From: an uncultured Clostridia bacterium | GTDB taxonomy: Bacteria > Bacillota > Clostridia > Oscillospirales > Oscillospiraceae | NCBI GenBank assembly: GCA_937894515.1 | Contig: CALCRH010000202.1 | Coordinates: forward strand, 1-5,038 | Length of the DNA: 5,038 bases | Direction of reading: 5' to 3' | Shown here: positions 1 through 5,006 of the stretch, one piece after another | How positions within the stretch are numbered: position 1 is the first letter of the stretch | Layout of the letters: every line of letters starts with the position of its first letter | Made by a program: the position numbers and the translations under genes | The notes under the pieces: model-generated | What the model was told of the DNA's origin: nothing | The model's input: only the letters and a program-made list of their open reading frames with translations | Databases searched by the model: none

Positions 1-227
1 GCGAGGCAGATTTGGTTATTGTAACTTTATTCTTTAGGGGCATGATACTGATGTATGCACCCAATGGATTCATCAATATGATCAAATTGCTTTGTACATA
101 TCTGAGTACGGTATATGGTGAGGCTATGCTTGTTTGGCTCATTTTACAAGTAATCGCCGTATCGATTTGTTGGAAATACATCATCAATGTCAATTTGTCA
201 CCGAAGTATGAGTTCAAAATTCACTAA
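1..227 (+). CDS. C-terminal end of a probable multi-pass membrane protein (partial)
   Basis: The reading frame is open from the first full codon (base 3) to a TAA at 225-227, so this is most simply the 3' end of a gene that starts before the window. The roughly 74 visible residues are strongly hydrophobic: one stretch near LVIVTLFFRGMILMYA and a clear membrane segment near MLVWLILQVIAVSICW, followed by a short polar tail ending KYEFKIH. This is like the last helix of a transporter permease (for example an ABC-2 type permease), but no family motif is visible and I do not name a function. It could instead be a short independent gene starting at ATG 42 or 51. An AGGGG at 36-40 is a weak ribosome site for ATG 51 only. 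Its stop codon abuts the stop of the convergent sigma-like gene with no base between. Confidence 0.45.
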   Translation, partial: EADLVIVTLFFRGMILMYAPNGFINMIKLLCTYLSTVYGEAMLVWLILQVIAVSICWKYIINVNLSPKYEFKIH

Positions 228-1460
228 TTAATCAGTCAATGGTTCTGTGTGCAGAGCAATTAATGCTTTCTTCGGCATATCCTCGATATAATACCTCAGA
301 ATGCTTTGAATGGCTTGATCTGTTAAATCCCTAGTGTCTTGATTAACATTCTCAGCACAAATCAGAACTTTGGCAGTTTTCTCCACAAGATTGAACTGAA
401 TCTCACCATAGGTGCCGTCGTTGTCTACCTGATATTCGTAGACAGCGGCGGCTATTTTTTTATCATCGTCATATTGAACAGATTTCTGACGGACTTTGAC
501 ACAATGCAGCGCGTCGGCTTTCACCAGTTCCAGCGTTAGCTTTTCTACAGCCCGATTGTAAGCCCGTTCCGCACCATCGGGGCTGCTTCCTTCGAACATA
601 GAAGCAAGTTCATCAAAAGTTGCCCGTGTCGTAATTGGACTGACACGACCGCAGTGCATACAGATTGCATTGCGGTATTCCAACAAACGTTGATCGCGGA
701 AGGATTGCTTGTTATAGGCTTTTTCTATCGTTTCAGCCTGCATTCCATCCCATAAAACACTAGCATAGTCCCAATGATCAGGATACAGCTCGACAGGATC
801 CCGGTTATCGTTATCATCATCGTCCGACTCATTGCCATGCTTGACGTGCATAGAAAGTGCCTGATTCCGGAGACCCAGGGCTTTATTCAGATACTCATAT
901 GCCTTTTCTTCTGTACATCCGTTCTTTTCAATCAGTTGCTCAATCGTCTTGTCCCAATCGTTCCTGTTCGCTGCATACATTGCAGATACACGCCGCAACG
1001 TTTTATAGGAAGACAGTGAGGAAAAGGACCAGGCTTCTTCCTGCATTCGATAGTGCAAAAGCGTATTGTTTATGAAGGGATAAATGTATGTCAGAAAATT
1101 CGCGCCACGACTGGGATCATAAGCAGTAAAGCGCTCAAGTACTGTTTCTCTGCAAGCCAGTTTCATATCCAGAAAACGTGTGTTCGGTTGCCAGCGATCA
1201 TCCCGTCCGCGGAATGCGTAAATTCGTTTGTTAAAATATTCCTCATGATGATAGAGGAACAAAAACACCCAGAACACCTCATGATTCTGCTGTGCACGCA
1301 GTATATACTCCGATGCTTTCATTTTCGGAATATCCGGTTCCGGAAACAAACGAAACGCATGCTGTGTTTCTTCTTCTGTGATTTCTTCAGAATCGATCTG
1401 GAATGTTCTGGGGCTGTACCCTTTCATATCCCACGAATAACCTTGCAGTCTGTTAGCCAC
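228..1460 (-). CDS. Sigma-70-like RNA polymerase sigma factor with a C-terminal extension
   Basis: 410 aa from a GTG start, chosen because GGAGG (1465-1469 on the complement) sits 4 bases upstream. The pattern follows sigma-70 in order. Residues about 61-83 resemble region 2.1. Residues 96-142 match regions 2.2-2.4, with the typical YDPSRGANFLTYIYPFI core at 114-130. Residues 165-205 look like region 3, ending LSMHV where sigma factors have SLD. An acidic linker (ESDDDDNDNRD, 211-221) follows, then VELYPD like the region 3.2 'LIPD' segment. Residues 240-312 look like region 4, with FDELASMFEGSSPDGAERAYNRAVEKL as the -35 helix-turn-helix. Unusual points are a CMHCG (267-271) inserted inside region 4 and about 90 extra residues (320-410) after it with no motif I know. 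Last gene of the operon, 12 bp after the zinc-motif gene. It could be a degenerate sigma-like regulator instead of a working sigma factor; promoter specificity cannot be read. Confidence 0.72.
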   Translation of the reverse strand: MANRLQGYSWDMKGYSPRTFQIDSEEITEEETQHAFRLFPEPDIPKMKASEYILRAQQNHEVFWVFLFLYHHEEYFNKRIYAFRGRDDRWQPNTRFLDMKLACRETVLERFTAYDPSRGANFLTYIYPFINNTLLHYRMQEEAWSFSSLSSYKTLRRVSAMYAANRNDWDKTIEQLIEKNGCTEEKAYEYLNKALGLRNQALSMHVKHGNESDDDDNDNRDPVELYPDHWDYASVLWDGMQAETIEKAYNKQSFRDQRLLEYRNAICMHCGRVSPITTRATFDELASMFEGSSPDGAERAYNRAVEKLTLELVKADALHCVKVRQKSVQYDDDKKIAAAVYEYQVDNDGTYGEIQFNLVEKTAKVLICAENVNQDTRDLTDQAIQSILRYYIEDMPKKALIALHTEPLTD

Positions 1461-1472
1461 TTTTCCTCCGTA

Positions 1473-2591
1473 TTACCTTCTTCGGTTTGCTTCTTCTCGT
1501 AAAAAGTCAATATTCATTTCATTTTCATATGCTTTCTGTGCGTAGGCAGGTTCGCATATTGCACGTTCCAGTTTATCCTTTGCAGTCTTCTTCATAAGGC
1601 AGCCCAACTCTTTGTCCAGTTTCCCACGATGGATCTGCTGATCAATGGTATTCACACAACGGCGATAAATCTCATTTAGCGGATGATCGAGTGCTTTTTC
1701 CCGGAATTCCCGGCCTTTTCTGTTACCGATTGCCCGACATGTCAGCCCTTTCGGATCATCCGGATATATTCCGCTGCAATATCGGGTATGCCTCGCGTTG
1801 GTCGTCAGAAACCATCTGCCGCAGGTATCGCATCGGCGAGGAGCGTGACCGGAATTCAATCCCTCAAAGAAATCCGCACGGAACATACCGGAGAAGCCGG
1901 TGAAATGCATATGCCGCGCCAGTTCCAGTTTCCCTGTTTCGTGAGAAAGCATTGCCGCATACTGTACAGTCGTGTTGGTTGCTGCCATCCAGCTGTCACT
2001 TCCGTCACCAAGGGTGGGATTTTCCGAAAACACTGTACGGAACATGGCAAGATAATCTTCTCTGGAACGGGGACGATCATCTTCCGCAAGCCGATCCGCG
2101 AAAGGACCGATATGATCTTTCAGTGTACGGACTCCCTTGCTGAAGTATGCCAGAGCAGGCGTCAGAAGAACCAATCCAATGGTTGGGTCATATTTCTTTT
2201 TGTTTTCTTCATTCATCTTTCCGTCTGTCAAGGCACTGTAATATGCCTTTATCTTCTTGTATGCGTCCAGTGAAAATATCGGATCGATACAGTCGATATA
2301 GGTGGATTCAGAAAGATATGTAAACGGTTCCCATTTGGCGATCAGCGGAATCAATGTGTGCGCGGCATTTCTTGCGGATTGCAGGGCGGCTTTATCCGCA
2401 CTGTATGTGCGAAGCATGATATCCAGCTGTGCGAAACGATCACAGAGAGGATCCATTTCTGTTAAGGCTTCATCGGTAATATTCATGACCATGCCGGCGA
2501 TCGCTCCGGAAGGCCAGCTGCGTCCGTGATAGGTTACAGTATCCTCTCCAAACACCAGTTCCAGCAGATTTCCTTTGTGTTTCAGTTCCAT
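1473..2591 (-). CDS. DUF6076-like protein with Cys4 zinc-ribbon-like motif
   Basis: 372 aa. ATG at 2591 is preferred because GGAGAG (2597-2602) lies 5 bases upstream; an in-frame TTG at 2609 would add six residues but has a poor ribosome site almost touching it. The N-terminal two thirds is mixed alpha-helical with no catalytic motif I recognise. Residues 254-285 carry CDTCGRWF, then YCSG and LTCR: C254, C257, C272 and C285, spaced CxxC-x14-C-x12-C, as in treble-clef or CGNR-like zinc knuckles. A very basic helical C-terminus follows (NRKGREFREK at 290-299, EEANRRR at the end), which suggests nucleic-acid or protein binding. From memory this arrangement matches DUF6076 proteins of clostridial accessory regions; the function is unknown. 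It sits 21 bp after lexA and 12 bp before the sigma-like gene, so it is likely co-transcribed and may act with the sigma factor. It has no membrane segment or signal peptide, so it should be cytoplasmic. Confidence 0.7.
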   Translation of the reverse strand: MELKHKGNLLELVFGEDTVTYHGRSWPSGAIAGMVMNITDEALTEMDPLCDRFAQLDIMLRTYSADKAALQSARNAAHTLIPLIAKWEPFTYLSESTYIDCIDPIFSLDAYKKIKAYYSALTDGKMNEENKKKYDPTIGLVLLTPALAYFSKGVRTLKDHIGPFADRLAEDDRPRSREDYLAMFRTVFSENPTLGDGSDSWMAATNTTVQYAAMLSHETGKLELARHMHFTGFSGMFRADFFEGLNSGHAPRRCDTCGRWFLTTNARHTRYCSGIYPDDPKGLTCRAIGNRKGREFREKALDHPLNEIYRRCVNTIDQQIHRGKLDKELGCLMKKTAKDKLERAICEPAYAQKAYENEMNIDFLREEANRRR

Positions 2592-2596
2592 TCGTT

Positions 2597-2602
2597 CTCT
2601 CC
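2597..2602 (-). promoter_or_regulatory. Ribosome binding site that decides the zinc-motif gene start
   Basis: Reads GGAGAG on the minus strand, 5 bases before ATG 2591. It lies downstream of the alternative TTG at 2609, so it supports the shorter protein beginning MELKHKGN. Confidence 0.65.
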
Positions 2603-2612
2603 ATGACAAACC

Positions 2613-3230
2613 TTATAACCTGACAGGTCCCAGCTTCTTCATTACATATACGGCTATGCCCTGTATGTTCAGAGCATACTCCGGAACAATGTCGCCCATT
2701 ATATCATTTTCCGGATGAAGAATGGCTTTCCCGTTGTCATCATACATCAGCGTTTTCAATGTGGAGCTTGTTCCGTCTACAAGCGCGGCAACAATATCGC
2801 CGGGATCTGCCGTTTCCTGCTTTCGGATGACAACCAGATCACCATGATCGATTCCGGCATTGATCATGGATTCGCCGCTGGCGCGGAGAATGAAGAATTC
2901 GCCTTCACCAAAGATCGCTTTGGGAAGAGGAACATATTCTTCCGCAGCTTCCTCTTCTTCCTCCGGTGTCCCGCAGGGGATCTTGCCGAGTATGGGAGCA
3001 TATCGGCGTTCTCCTTTTTGTTTCAGTGTCTTGTCTGTGTGTATTGTTTGTCCATCGTAAGTGATCATGCCTTTGTCAGTCATTTCTTCCAGGTAGCGAA
3101 AGATCGTACTCTTGGCTGTACCGACGGCATCCGCTATTTCCTGCATGCTCGGTGATAACTGATGATTTTCATAATAGGTTTCAATAAAGGATTTGATCTG
3201 TTCCATCCGTTCAGTGCTCTTATATCGCAT
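2613..3230 (-). CDS. lexA: LexA-family SOS repressor (self-cleaving, S24 peptidase)
   Basis: 205 aa from ATG 3230, which has AGGAGG 4 bases upstream; a longer in-frame start would run through the operator and promoter and is rejected. Residues 5-65 form the LexA-type winged helix-turn-helix (PSMQEIADAVGTAKSTIFRYLEEM, roughly 27-50). The hinge PILGKIPCG holds the self-cleavage site, here Cys86-Gly87 instead of the usual Ala-Gly. Ser121 in ASGESM and Lys159 in TLKTL are the catalytic dyad, and HPEN (172-175) is the typical late LexA motif. Length is normal for the family. An acidic run EEEEEAAEE (90-98) follows the cleavage site. In known LexA proteins, RecA filaments on damaged DNA trigger cleavage and release the operators. 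The gene is first in a three-gene operon behind its own predicted operator. Given the mobile-element setting, this is more likely an element-specific LexA paralogue than the host's main SOS regulator; a prophage-type repressor is the alternative. Confidence 0.9.
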   Translation of the reverse strand: MRYKSTERMEQIKSFIETYYENHQLSPSMQEIADAVGTAKSTIFRYLEEMTDKGMITYDGQTIHTDKTLKQKGERRYAPILGKIPCGTPEEEEEAAEEYVPLPKAIFGEGEFFILRASGESMINAGIDHGDLVVIRKQETADPGDIVAALVDGTSSTLKTLMYDDNGKAILHPENDIMGDIVPEYALNIQGIAVYVMKKLGPVRL

Positions 3231-3234
3231 AAGT

Positions 3235-3240
3235 CCTCCT
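3235..3240 (-). promoter_or_regulatory. Ribosome binding site of lexA
   Basis: AGGAGG on the minus strand, 4 bases before ATG 3230. It overlaps the inner end of the operator palindrome by two bases, so the same short stretch serves repressor binding on DNA and ribosome binding on RNA. It fixes the lexA start. Confidence 0.8.
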
Positions 3241-3265
3241 ATACAGAACGTATCGTTCTGTATAG
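3239..3265 (-). promoter_or_regulatory. Predicted LexA operator (perfect inverted repeat)
   Basis: The left arm CTATACAGAACG (3239-3250) and right arm CGTTCTGTATAG (3254-3265) are perfect reverse complements around a TAT centre. The core is GAAC, five bases, GTTC. This resembles the Bacillus-type LexA box (CGAAC, four bases, GTTCG) but with one more central base. It lies directly downstream of the predicted -10 and covers the expected transcription start near 3259-3260, a position suited to repression. I infer it is bound by the LexA-like protein encoded next to it (autoregulation). Confidence 0.75.
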
Positions 3266-3294
3266 AGTATATCACCCATATAAGAAGATAGCAA
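3266..3294 (-). promoter_or_regulatory. Promoter of the lexA operon
   Basis: On the minus strand: -35 TTGCTA (3289-3294), a 17-bp spacer, and -10 TATACT (3266-3271) with an extended TG-A just upstream (3272-3274). Spacing is ideal for the housekeeping sigma factor. The operator palindrome begins at the next base downstream. Confidence 0.75.
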
Positions 3295-3400
3295 GAGATT
3301 ATTCTGTCAGGTTTTTTGAAATCGGCTTGTCAGATGATTTTTAGGTTTTTTTCGATTTTCAGCATAATATAGGTGAAGGCCTTGATCAGAGAGGCAAACA
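3295..3400. other. AT-rich control region between divergent units
   Basis: No gene is seen here. It holds short imperfect repeats: AGGTTTTTT at 3309-3317 and again within 3343-3352, each followed by a GAAATCGG- or CGATTTTC-like stretch, and TGTCAG at 3305-3310 with a second copy near 3328-3333. These could be operator or centromere-like sites for the partition genes, but the match is weak. The + strand promoter for the leader and parM must lie here or upstream. The best -10-like string is CATAAT (3363-3368), with no good -35 at the right distance. A small GCCT/AGGC inverted repeat is at 3379-3395. Confidence 0.35.
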
Positions 3401-3414
3401 AGGAGGTGGTGCCT

Positions 3415-3447
3415 ATGAGGGTGCGTCAATTTACTGTTTCCCATTGA
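3415..3447 (+). CDS. Putative 10-codon leader peptide upstream of parM
   Basis: ATG at 3415 encodes MRVRQFTVSH and stops at TGA 3445-3447. AGGAGGT at 3401-3407 is a near-perfect ribosome site at good spacing, far stronger than the one before parM. The stop codon is one base away from a terminator-like hairpin (3449-3473 plus T-rich tail), the usual geometry of a leader peptide in an attenuator. No run of one amino acid is present, so a classic amino-acid-sensing leader is not obvious. Alternatively it is the decayed start of a small hydrophobic toxin gene: the next frame downstream encodes LMIGLLIFIARVF, which resembles small holin-like toxins, but reaching it would need a frameshift. Translation is not proven. 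Confidence 0.4.
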   Translation: MRVRQFTVSH

Positions 3448-3448
3448 A

Positions 3449-3479
3449 AAGCAGACTGATGATCGGTCTGCTTATTTTT
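3449..3479 (+). terminator. Terminator-like hairpin / possible attenuator in the parM leader
   Basis: AAGCAGAC (3449-3456) pairs perfectly with GTCTGCTT (3466-3473). The stem can extend inward through T-G, G-C and A-T to about 11 pairs with a 3-base loop. It is followed by ATTTTTATT, a fair T-rich tail for intrinsic termination. It sits inside the 5' region of parM, between the leader ORF and the gene, so it would either end an upstream transcript or set how much reads into parMR. Confidence 0.6.
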
Positions 3480-3483
3480 ATTG

Positions 3484-3500
3484 CCCGCGTATTCTGCGGG
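3484..3500 (+). promoter_or_regulatory. Small GC hairpin just before the parM ribosome site
   Basis: CCCGC (3484-3488) pairs with GCGGG (3496-3500) across a 7-base loop. The right arm touches the purine-rich AGAAAGAGAG stretch that serves as the parM ribosome site, so it could affect translation or compete with the terminator fold. The stem is short and could be chance. Confidence 0.35.
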
Positions 3501-3518
3501 AGAAAGAGAGATAACCAA

Positions 3519-4469
3519 ATGAAAGAACTCAACAACAACCCCGTCCTGATCGCCATTGACCATGGGTACGGCTTCATCAAGACACCCCATTTCGTTTTTC
3601 CTGCCTGCGTGAAAGAAGTACCGGCAAAGCCCTCTTTTGCAGAGAATATTCTGCAGTGGGTCGGTCATATGTATGTCGTTGGCGAGGGTCACAAAGAATT
3701 CATCAGCGACAAAGCTCAAGACAATGACTATCGGCTGTTGACCATGGCTGCAGTTGCCCTGGAGCTAAAGCGGATCGGTCGCACCGAAGCTTCAGTCTAT
3801 TTGGCGGTAGGCCTACCCCTGGACTGGGCAGGGCAGCAGAAAGATTCCTTCCAGAACTATCTGCGCACACCCTGGCAGCAGAACTTTACCTTCAATGATG
3901 AAGAGTTCAGCATCCAGATCGAGGATGTGCTGGTGTACCCCCAGGGCTTTGCCGCGATAGCCGATAAGCTGAGCAGTTTTACCGGCATGAACATGCTCTG
4001 CGACATCGGCAACGGTACACTCAGCCTGATGTATATCAACAATGGTTTGCCTGTCCCTGGCAAAGTGTTCACGGAACAGCTCGGTGTTTATCAGTGTACC
4101 TTGAAGATGAAAGAGTCTGTGATGAAGCAGTGCCACTGTCGCCTTGACGATGCCATGGCTGAGGATTTCATCCGAACAGGCAAGGTAGAAGCCGCGCCGA
4201 TCATACGCAATGCCATGATGGATGGTGTCACCAGCTATGTGAACAGCGTGATGACCTATATCCGTGAGCATGATTACAATCCAATGATGATGCGGCTGCA
4301 TATGATGGGCGGCGGTGCGTGTTTGCTGAAAAACTTTGGTGGGAAGGATATTCAGGCAGACATCAATGATCATCGTATCCTGTTGGATACGGATGTACAC
4401 GCCACGGCCAAGGGTTACGAGCGGCTTGCAAGGAGCAGTCTCATCGGCAAGGGAGTGCAGCTGTTGTGA
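3519..4469 (+). CDS. parM: ParM/StbA-like plasmid segregation actin ATPase
   Basis: 316 aa from ATG 3519, with purine-rich AGAGAG 8 bases upstream. A longer in-frame TTG start at 3444 has no ribosome site, would translate the attenuator hairpin, and is rejected. The actin-fold nucleotide-binding motifs appear in order: phosphate-1 loop AIDHGYGFIKT (Asp14, Gly16, Gly18, Lys21), phosphate-2 loop DIGNGTLSLM (from Asp162), and adenosine motif MMGGGACLL (Gly264-Ala267). Length and motif order fit ParM/StbA proteins, which form ATP-driven filaments that push apart sister copies of a low-copy plasmid. The loops vary from the common form: His after Asp14, and DIGNG in place of DIGGG. The gene overlaps the ParR-like gene by 4 bases and has a leader ORF and hairpins upstream. 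Many clostridial integrative elements also carry such proteins, so it does not prove a plasmid. Confidence 0.85.
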   Translation: MKELNNNPVLIAIDHGYGFIKTPHFVFPACVKEVPAKPSFAENILQWVGHMYVVGEGHKEFISDKAQDNDYRLLTMAAVALELKRIGRTEASVYLAVGLPLDWAGQQKDSFQNYLRTPWQQNFTFNDEEFSIQIEDVLVYPQGFAAIADKLSSFTGMNMLCDIGNGTLSLMYINNGLPVPGKVFTEQLGVYQCTLKMKESVMKQCHCRLDDAMAEDFIRTGKVEAAPIIRNAMMDGVTSYVNSVMTYIREHDYNPMMMRLHMMGGGACLLKNFGGKDIQADINDHRILLDTDVHATAKGYERLARSSLIGKGVQLL

Positions 4470-4783
4470 GCAGGAAGGTCAATCGGATCGAATTCGTGGT
4501 CCGTCTGAATATGAATGATCCGAGACATCGTGCAGCATGGGAAAAGCTCCAAAACCGCGGTGACAGATCCTATGGCGAAGTGGTTGTAGACGCGCTTTGT
4601 CCGGTGGATGGAACTTCGTGTGATCGGAATACGATTCGTGAAATCGTCCGTGAGGTGCTGCGTGAGGAACAGCCCATGATTACGATCACACCGCTTGCGT
4701 CTGCCTCCCTGCAGACGGCACCCGCCGCACCGATCGCAGTGGATTCCGCTGCCTTGAATTTCATGAACAGCATCGGGCTGTGA
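4466..4783 (+). CDS. ParR-like centromere-binding adaptor of the partition module
   Basis: 105 aa from a GTG that overlaps the parM stop (GTGA), with GGGAG 10 bases upstream; the overlap suggests translational coupling. The N-terminal part reads as a ribbon-helix-helix: strand RIEFVVRLNM (7-16), helix DPRHRAAWEKLQN (18-30), turn, helix RSYGEVVVDAL (34-44). This matches the shape of small ParR/StbB proteins encoded after parM. A charged amphipathic helix follows (NTIREIVREVLREEQ, 55-69), then an Ala/Pro/Thr linker and a hydrophobic C-terminal peptide ALNFMNSIGL. In studied ParR proteins the C-terminal peptide docks on the ParM filament end, and this tail could do the same. Expected role: bind a repeated DNA site and link it to the filament, and perhaps repress the operon. 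Assignment rests on shape and gene position, since sequence in this family is poorly conserved. Confidence 0.68.
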   Translation: MSRKVNRIEFVVRLNMNDPRHRAAWEKLQNRGDRSYGEVVVDALCPVDGTSCDRNTIREIVREVLREEQPMITITPLASASLQTAPAAPIAVDSAALNFMNSIGL

Positions 4784-4841
4784 TATCGAACATGATTGCC
4801 AAAATGATATCAGCCGAAAAAACGATATCAAGGCTGATATC
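4782..4841. repeat. Array of four GATATC motifs with nested inverted repeat
   Basis: GATATC occurs at 4782-4787, 4806-4811, 4824-4829 and 4836-4841, spaced 24, 18 and 12 bp (all multiples of 6). TGATATCAGCC (4805-4815) and GGCTGATATCA (4832-4842) form a perfect 11-bp inverted repeat whose 16-base loop contains the third motif. The array begins at the stop codon of the ParR-like gene. It has no T-tail, so it is not a normal terminator. A ParR-binding centromere-like site is the best guess. Confidence 0.6.
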
Positions 4842-4851
4842 AACTACACAA

Positions 4852-4895
4852 GCAAAAGCAGGACCGTCCAAACAGAGAGACAGTCCTGCTTTTGC
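4852..4895. terminator. Bidirectional intrinsic terminator after the partition genes
   Basis: GCAAAAGCAGGAC (4852-4864) and GTCCTGCTTTTGC (4883-4895) are perfect reverse complements around an 18-base loop. The GC-rich core AGCAGGAC/GTCCTGCT is flanked by AAAA on one side and TTTT on the other, so it can act on both strands. It lies 68 bases after the ParR-like stop and is the natural end of the parMR transcript. Confidence 0.75.
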
Positions 4896-4902
4896 ATAGG
4901 GA

Positions 4903-5006
4903 GGTTTGGAGGATTGACCTCCAAGCCTGGTGCAGGGCGGCAGCGTTTGCGCGGGATGCAAGGGCAAGACCCTTGCTCTGGGTCCAGGGACGAAGTGCCC
5001 TGGGAC
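4903..5006. repeat. Run of three tandem GC-rich hairpins
   Basis: Hairpin 1: TTGGAGG (4906-4912) with CCTCCAA (4918-4924), extended by GG/CC at 4903-4904 and 4926-4927 with one G-T pair. Hairpin 2: GCAAGGG (4958-4964) with CCCTTGC (4970-4976), 5-base loop. Hairpin 3: GTCCAGGG (4982-4989) with CCCTGGGAC (4998-5006), one bulged G. By hand count about 69% GC from 4921 to the end, well above the AT-rich control region. No gene is seen here. It resembles the intergenic hairpin runs of clostridial mobile elements; role unknown. Confidence 0.55.

Noticed and set aside
1683..2273. A 196-codon open frame on the + strand.
   Set aside because: It is antisense to the DUF6076-like gene, whose zinc motif and ribosome site are convincing; the protein looks like random sequence.
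3231..3275. A longer lexA start adding 15 residues (from 3275).
   Set aside because: It would run through the -10 box, the operator palindrome and the AGGAGG; ATG 3230 has an ideal ribosome site.
3444..3518. A longer parM start at TTG 3444, adding a hydrophobic segment.
   Set aside because: No ribosome site, and the extra residues are just the hairpin and T-rich tail read in frame; ATG 3519 starts in the family's usual place before the first ATP motif.
3813..4400. A 195-codon open frame on the minus strand, rich in His and Ile.
   Set aside because: It is antisense to parM, which has all three actin motifs; its composition is typical of a shadow frame.
4805..4842. The TGATATCAGCC inverted repeat as an intrinsic terminator for parMR.
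   Set aside because: No T-run follows and the loop is 16 bases; the 4852-4895 hairpin is a far better terminator.
4761..4967. A 68-codon open frame on the minus strand.
   Set aside because: It crosses the GATATC array, the terminator and the first hairpins and has no family features.
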